A stretch of 64,000 nt of DNA from NCBI GenBank assembly GCA_964349835.1, contig CAYGID010000001.1:62001-126000 (forward strand), given 5' to 3'. The first letter of the stretch is position 1, and each line of letters begins with the position of its first letter. The translations under genes were made by a program, and so were the position numbers. The DNA comes from JAQVSH01 sp964349835 (lineage in GTDB: Bacteria; Bacteroidota; Bacteroidia; Bacteroidales; UBA4181). The notes below the pieces were generated by a model. It was not told the DNA's origin. It ran no database searches and saw only the letters and a program-made list of their open reading frames with translations. This document shows positions 59,958-64,000 of the stretch, piece after piece.

Positions 59958-61190
59958 ATGCCAGTAGCCTTAGCCCCCTTCGCATCGCCTCTTTATATGC
60001 TTGCAAAGCCCGTGGGTTCGGCTTGTAATCTTGTCTGCGACTACTGCTATTACCTTGAGAAACAACAACTCCATCCGGGGCGTCAGGATATGTCGGACGA
60101 AATGCTGGAGCAGTTTACAAGAGAGTATATTCAGGCCCAAACTATGCCTCAGGTGCTCTTTGCGTGGCACGGAGGCGAACCTCTTCTGCGGAAAAGGGAG
60201 TTTTACAAAAAGGCCATCCGGTTACAAAGAAAATATGCCGGCCCGTCGAGGCAGGTCGACAACTCGCTGCAGACCAACGGAACGCTTCTCGATGATGCGT
60301 GGTGCGAATTTTTTAAGGAACATAATTTCCTTATCGGCATCTCGCTCGACGGTCCCGAACATTGCCACAACCATTTCAGGAGGTATGCTTCGGGGCATGG
60401 AAGTTTTGCCGGGGCGATGCGGGGCATTGAGTGCCTTCTCAAACATGGGGTCGATTTCAACATTCTATCGGTGGTTAACAGTTATAACGTACAGTTTCCC
60501 GAAGAGGTGTACCGCTTTTTTAAATCGACAGGTGCGCAATTTGTGCAGTTTACCCCGGTGGTGGAGCGCTTCGCAGATTCTGAGGCCGGAAAGGTGAGGC
60601 TGGCGTCGGCAGGCAACAGGCTTTCGGAACTGACCCCTTGGTCGGTGAAGCCGCTCGATTTTGGAAATTTTCTCTGCAGGGTATTCGATGAGTGGGTAAC
60701 CAACGATGTGGCCACTTTTTTTGTGACCCTCTTCGACTCCCTTTTGGCCAACCGCATGGGCGTTCCTCCCGGCCACTGCCACTGGGCACCCACTTGCGGC
60801 CATGCGGGAGCCATTGAGTACAATGGAGATGTATATGCCTGCGATCATTATGTATTCGACGAGTATCGACTGGGGAATCTGGCTACTGAGTCGTTAGTAT
60901 CGATGATGTACAGCCCCCGGCAGCTCCGCTTCGGGAGGGAGAAACAGTCGCTTCTGCCCGGCTACTGCCTGGAATGCCCCTGGCTCAACCTTTGTAATGG
61001 CGAGTGCCCAAAAAACCGCTTTACCCTCACCCCCGACGGCGAAACGGGGCTCAACTACCTCTGCCCCGGACTCAGGCTCTTTTTTACACACCTTCATCCC
61101 TATCTGGAGTTTATGGCTCACGAGCTGACCAATAAACGGCCACCCGCCAACGTGATGGCGTGGGCCCGGCAACAGCGACTGAAATCGTAA
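59958..61190 (+). CDS. Anaerobic sulfatase-maturating enzyme (radical SAM, SPASM)
   Basis: A 410-residue enzyme that oxidises an active-site Cys or Ser of sulfatases to formylglycine without oxygen. The radical SAM cluster motif is C23-x3-C27-x2-C30. The C-terminal SPASM region holds the further Cys of CHWAPTCG, YACDHYV and CLECPWLNLCNGECPKN, which bind two auxiliary clusters. The start MPVALAPFASPLYMLAKP matches family N-termini and follows a promoter box. The sulfatase gene 34 bases downstream has the matching Ser-type site, so it is probably the substrate. Confidence 0.9.
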   Translation: MPVALAPFASPLYMLAKPVGSACNLVCDYCYYLEKQQLHPGRQDMSDEMLEQFTREYIQAQTMPQVLFAWHGGEPLLRKREFYKKAIRLQRKYAGPSRQVDNSLQTNGTLLDDAWCEFFKEHNFLIGISLDGPEHCHNHFRRYASGHGSFAGAMRGIECLLKHGVDFNILSVVNSYNVQFPEEVYRFFKSTGAQFVQFTPVVERFADSEAGKVRLASAGNRLSELTPWSVKPLDFGNFLCRVFDEWVTNDVATFFVTLFDSLLANRMGVPPGHCHWAPTCGHAGAIEYNGDVYACDHYVFDEYRLGNLATESLVSMMYSPRQLRFGREKQSLLPGYCLECPWLNLCNGECPKNRFTLTPDGETGLNYLCPGLRLFFTHLHPYLEFMAHELTNKRPPANVMAWARQQRLKS

Positions 61191-61224
61191 TCCCGAAGCA
61201 CCCTTCACTAAACCACACTTTACC

Positions 61225-62637
61225 ATGCCCCTGCCCGCACCCACTATCCGCGTTGAAAGCCTCCTGCTCCTGGCAGGATCGGTGCTCGTGCCCTCGCTGC
61301 AAGCCATGCCTTCGTCGAAGGCGAAACAGCCCAATATCATCTATATTTTGGCCGACGATCTGGGATATGGCGACCTGAGTTGCTACGGGCAACAGCGATT
61401 CCAAACGCCCCACATCGACAAGATGGCCGGCGAAGGGATGCGGTTTCTCCGGCACTACGCGGGCTCTACCGTGAGCGCTCCCTCGAGAGCCGCACTCATG
61501 ACAGGATTCCATACGGGCCACAGCCCCATCCGGGGCAACCGCGAGGTTAAACCGGAGGGGCAGATGCCCATCCCGGCTGCCATACCCACGGTAGCCAATC
61601 TGCTTCAGGATGCCGGGTATACTACAGGATGTATCGGCAAATGGGGACTCGGGTTTCCCGGTTCCGAAGGTGACCCAAACAATAAGGGATTCGACTACTT
61701 CTTTGGATACAACTGCCAGCGTGAGGCTCACCATTTTTATCCCGACCACCTTTGGCGAAACCAGGAGAGGATCGGATACCCCGAAAACAACACAGCCCAA
61801 AAAAGCGGAAGCTTTTCGCACGATCTCTTTGCCGAAGAGGCGTTACAGTTTATCACGAAAAACGCCGAAAACCCCTTCTTCCTCTACCTTACCTTCACCA
61901 TACCCCACGCCGACCTCGATGTGCCCGAAAACTCTCTGGCTCCTTTCCGGGGTCAATTCGAGGAGGTGCCTTTTAAGGGGGGCAGCTACCTGAAACAGGA
62001 TGCACCTGCTGCAGCCTTTGCCGGCATGATGACCCGCCTCGACGGCGATGTGGGCCGAATTATTGCACTGGTTCGTTCGTTGGGCATTGCCGAAAACACC
62101 CTGATTATCTTTACCAGCGACAACGGCCCACATCAGGAAGGGGGTCACCGACCTGCCTATTTTAATAGTAACGGCGGTTTACGGGGCATTAAACGCGATA
62201 TGTACGAAGGGGGGATTCGGGTTCCGTTTATCGCATGGTGGCCGGGAGCCATTGAGGCAGGGAGCCTATCCGATCACGTGTGTGCCTTCTGGGATTTTCT
62301 GCCCACCGCATGCGATCTGGCCCGCATTACGACGCCCAAAGGGCAAGACGGAATCTCATACCTTCCCGGGTTACTCAACAAGAAGCAGAAAGCACACCCC
62401 TACCTCTATTGGGAATTTGATGAGGGAACCGCAAAAAGAGCCCTGCTCGAGAATCCTTTTAAGCTGGTCCGCATCGGACAACCCGGTCAGGCAGGCTACA
62501 GGCTGGAGTTGTATAACATAGAAAAAGATCCCTCCGAATCGACCGACCTTGCCGCCTCCATGCCCCAACGGGTAGAAAAAATGGAGATAAAAATGGCGAA
62601 GGTTCGGACCCATCCGGAGGGATCGGGAACAAACTAA
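61225..62637 (+). CDS. Ser-type arylsulfatase (S1 family), secreted
   Basis: A 470-residue sulfatase with a signal-like N-terminus (about 1-28). The modified residue is Ser84 in the motif SAPSR (84-88), with downstream LMTG; the metal-binding Asp44-Asp45 pair lies in LADDLGYGD, and the SDNGPH segment carries another Asp and Asn. Ser at this place requires a maturase, matching the gene just upstream. The enzyme removes sulfate from sugars or aryl esters. No polysaccharide locus surrounds it, so the substrate is not known. Confidence 0.9.
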   Translation: MPLPAPTIRVESLLLLAGSVLVPSLQAMPSSKAKQPNIIYILADDLGYGDLSCYGQQRFQTPHIDKMAGEGMRFLRHYAGSTVSAPSRAALMTGFHTGHSPIRGNREVKPEGQMPIPAAIPTVANLLQDAGYTTGCIGKWGLGFPGSEGDPNNKGFDYFFGYNCQREAHHFYPDHLWRNQERIGYPENNTAQKSGSFSHDLFAEEALQFITKNAENPFFLYLTFTIPHADLDVPENSLAPFRGQFEEVPFKGGSYLKQDAPAAAFAGMMTRLDGDVGRIIALVRSLGIAENTLIIFTSDNGPHQEGGHRPAYFNSNGGLRGIKRDMYEGGIRVPFIAWWPGAIEAGSLSDHVCAFWDFLPTACDLARITTPKGQDGISYLPGLLNKKQKAHPYLYWEFDEGTAKRALLENPFKLVRIGQPGQAGYRLELYNIEKDPSESTDLAASMPQRVEKMEIKMAKVRTHPEGSGTN

Positions 62638-62648
62638 CCCTTTCAGGT

Positions 62649-63638
62649 TTATTTGTCTAACAGCTCTTTCAGCTTGGCGTGCAGTGCTTCGCCACGCAGA
62701 TTGCGGGCAATAATTTTGCCTTCGGGATCGAGCAGAAAGTTGCTTGGAATGGAGCGAATCCCGTAGAGAACAGCGGCTTCGTTTTCCCAGAATTTCAGGT
62801 CGGAAACCTGGGCCCACTCCAGCTTGTCGTCGGCAATAGCCTTCAACCAGGCATCCTTTTCGCGGTCGAGCGATACGCCAAACACGGTAAAGTTTTTATC
62901 CTTGTAGGCCTGATATGCAGCCACTACATTGGGATTCTCAGCGCGACAGGGGCCACACCATGCTGCCCAGAAATCGAGGAGCACATATTTACCTCTGAAA
63001 GAGGCGAGCGAAACCGGTTTGCCTTCGGGGTCGTTTTGGGTAAAATCGGGAGCCACTGCGCCTTCCTGTGTGCTCTTCATCTTTTGAACAGTTGCATTCA
63101 GTTCGGTAAGGTAGGGACCTGAGGCAATGGCCGGGTCAAACAGGGCAATGCAGGCCTCCAGTTTGGCTGCATCGAGGTTGTAAGCCATGTAGCGCTGCAG
63201 AATGAAGGCCAGAACAGTGGAGGTGGGATTCTGCGCAATCAGAGGCTGGATGTCGAAATTTTCGGTCTTCATCAGCGAATCGGTCACCGAACGAAAAAGG
63301 TCGTTACTAGCCGAACCTTTGATTTCGGAAGAGTTCAGATCGGCAGCCAAAGCCACTTCGATGGGCGAGTTTTCGAGGAAGAAGGTGATGGGGCGCGACT
63401 CCTTACGGGTCAGAGCGTACATCAGAGGGGCCTCAAGGGCTCCCTTGAAGGCGAATTTTCCATCGGTAATCAGGGCAGAATCGACGGTTTCGAAATTGTT
63501 ACCGCGATATTCCTGAAGAAGCACATACCCTTCCGAAGGTCCGGCCGTGATAGTACCCTTAATTTCAAAGGAGGCATCTTTAGGCTGGCAGGCAACTACG
63601 AGGGCCAATAAGGTGAAAAAGAAAAGGATTTTTTTCAT
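62649..63638 (-). CDS. TlpA-like thioredoxin-fold lipoprotein with DUF4369 domain
   Basis: A 329-residue lipoprotein (lipobox ALVVAC, Cys17). The N-terminal part (about 25-120) is the DUF4369-type domain seen in such proteins. The C-terminal part (about 190-329) is thioredoxin-like with WCGPC. It is probably a periplasmic disulfide reductase anchored in a membrane. A minus-strand -7 box TACTTTTG lies 45-52 bases upstream. The convergent sulfatase gene ends 11 bases away. Confidence 0.9.
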   Translation of the reverse strand: MKKILFFFTLLALVVACQPKDASFEIKGTITAGPSEGYVLLQEYRGNNFETVDSALITDGKFAFKGALEAPLMYALTRKESRPITFFLENSPIEVALAADLNSSEIKGSASNDLFRSVTDSLMKTENFDIQPLIAQNPTSTVLAFILQRYMAYNLDAAKLEACIALFDPAIASGPYLTELNATVQKMKSTQEGAVAPDFTQNDPEGKPVSLASFRGKYVLLDFWAAWCGPCRAENPNVVAAYQAYKDKNFTVFGVSLDREKDAWLKAIADDKLEWAQVSDLKFWENEAAVLYGIRSIPSNFLLDPEGKIIARNLRGEALHAKLKELLDK

Positions 63639-63682
63639 ACCAGTTTCTGTTTTAGGTCATTGAATGAGAAAAAGAATTTGGG

Positions 63683-63690
63683 CAAAAGTA
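63683..63690 (-). promoter_or_regulatory. -7 promoter box for the TlpA-like lipoprotein
   Basis: TACTTTTG on the minus strand, 44 bases before the ATG. No -33 box is seen at the right distance. Confidence 0.45.
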
Positions 63691-63815
63691 CGAAATTAGC
63701 CGACATAACATTGGGGTTGCAACAGGAATCGAAAAAAAGTGCTTTGCAGGATATTTGGCGTGATTTCTATACCTTTACGCTCTGAATAACCTCTCTTCAT
63801 TAATCAGAAAACTCC

Positions 63816-64000
63816 GTGAAACAGATAATTGTATACACTTCGGGCACCTTCGACCTCTTTCACAGCAACCATCTAAAAATGATTAGATATGCCAGAGGGT
63901 TGGGCGATGTACTCATTGTGGGTGTAAGCACCGACGAACTGGTAGCCTCCTACAAACAACCCCCTGTAATCCCTTTCGAAGAGCGGATTCAGATTGTTGA
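63816..64000 (+). CDS. Cytidylyltransferase-family nucleotidyltransferase, 3' end cut off by window edge
   Basis: The first 61 residues of a nucleotidyltransferase, starting with GTG. The GTFDLFHSNHLKM segment corresponds to the family's HxGH nucleotide-binding motif, here HSNH, with a Gly replaced by Asn. The following GDVLIVGVSTDELV is typical of glycerol-3-phosphate cytidylyltransferase-like proteins. These activate a phosphorylated alcohol for lipid or wall polymers. The frame is open to the right edge, so the substrate-defining part is missing. Confidence 0.8.
   Translation, partial: MKQIIVYTSGTFDLFHSNHLKMIRYARGLGDVLIVGVSTDELVASYKQPPVIPFEERIQIV

Noticed and set aside
1..64000. Mobile elements, CRISPR arrays, prophage or rRNA genes
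   Set aside because: No transposase, integrase, repeat-spacer array, phage gene run or rRNA sequence was recognised.

Overview
The window is a chromosomal segment from a member of the Bacteroidota, most likely order Bacteroidales. Support: a fused lpxC-fabZ gene, a hybrid two-component regulator with an AraC output domain, a T9SS-type C-terminal sorting domain, a Gld-type ABC component, DUF3108 and Ig-like lipoprotein families, and many promoters of the Bacteroidota type (TTTG, 18-20 bases, TAnnTTTG), with almost no Shine-Dalgarno sequences. An aminofutalosine synthase (MqnE) implies the futalosine route to menaquinone. Several promoter boxes show that the true start lies downstream of the longest open frame (the HTH regulator, leuS, parE, the anSME gene and the arabinanase).

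Layout. 1-6.9 kb: end of rsmG, then rpmH, mqnE, and a tight PASTA / T9SS-cargo / rluD / ddl operon. 7-13.8 kb: the most accessory part, with a HAD phosphatase overlapping a large hybrid sensor-regulator, an AT-rich gap, a lone XRE regulator, a long palindromic terminator and a GH43 arabinanase. 13.9-20.7 kb: tRNA-Arg(CCG), leuS, a YitT-type membrane protein, an M23 peptidase, and an ECF sigma locus with a membrane protein and a periplasmic Spy-like protein. 20.7-34.9 kb: hisS and ettA (minus), a DUF3298 lipoprotein, an OPT transporter, a TPR / phosphosulfolactate synthase / DedA / aroE / C-terminal protease run, a 43-residue lipoprotein and glgB. 35-41.4 kb: rpmE type B, then a minus-strand lipid A cluster (HD hydrolase, lpxD, lpxC-fabZ, lpxA) running into a TatA-like protein and a LolD-like ATPase. 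41.4-48.8 kb: a GldF-GldG fusion, the rsfS-ftsH-cdsA-psd operon and birA. 48.8-59.9 kb: parE, parC, aroK, a DUF3108 protein, tsaB, an Ig-like lipoprotein and dnaG. 59.9-64 kb: a sulfatase maturase beside a Ser-type sulfatase, a TlpA-like lipoprotein, and the start of a cytidylyltransferase.

Most genes are conserved housekeeping genes for envelope building, translation, DNA topology and aromatic amino acid synthesis. I found no CRISPR array, insertion sequence, prophage or clear defence island, and no obviously new multi-gene system. The points most worth following are the GldF-GldG fusion, the lone HTH regulator in an AT-rich pocket, the hybrid regulator translationally coupled to a HAD phosphatase with no SusCD nearby, the phosphosulfolactate synthase in a housekeeping operon, the Ser-sulfatase/maturase pair, and a decayed tandem duplication at the end of the YitT gene.
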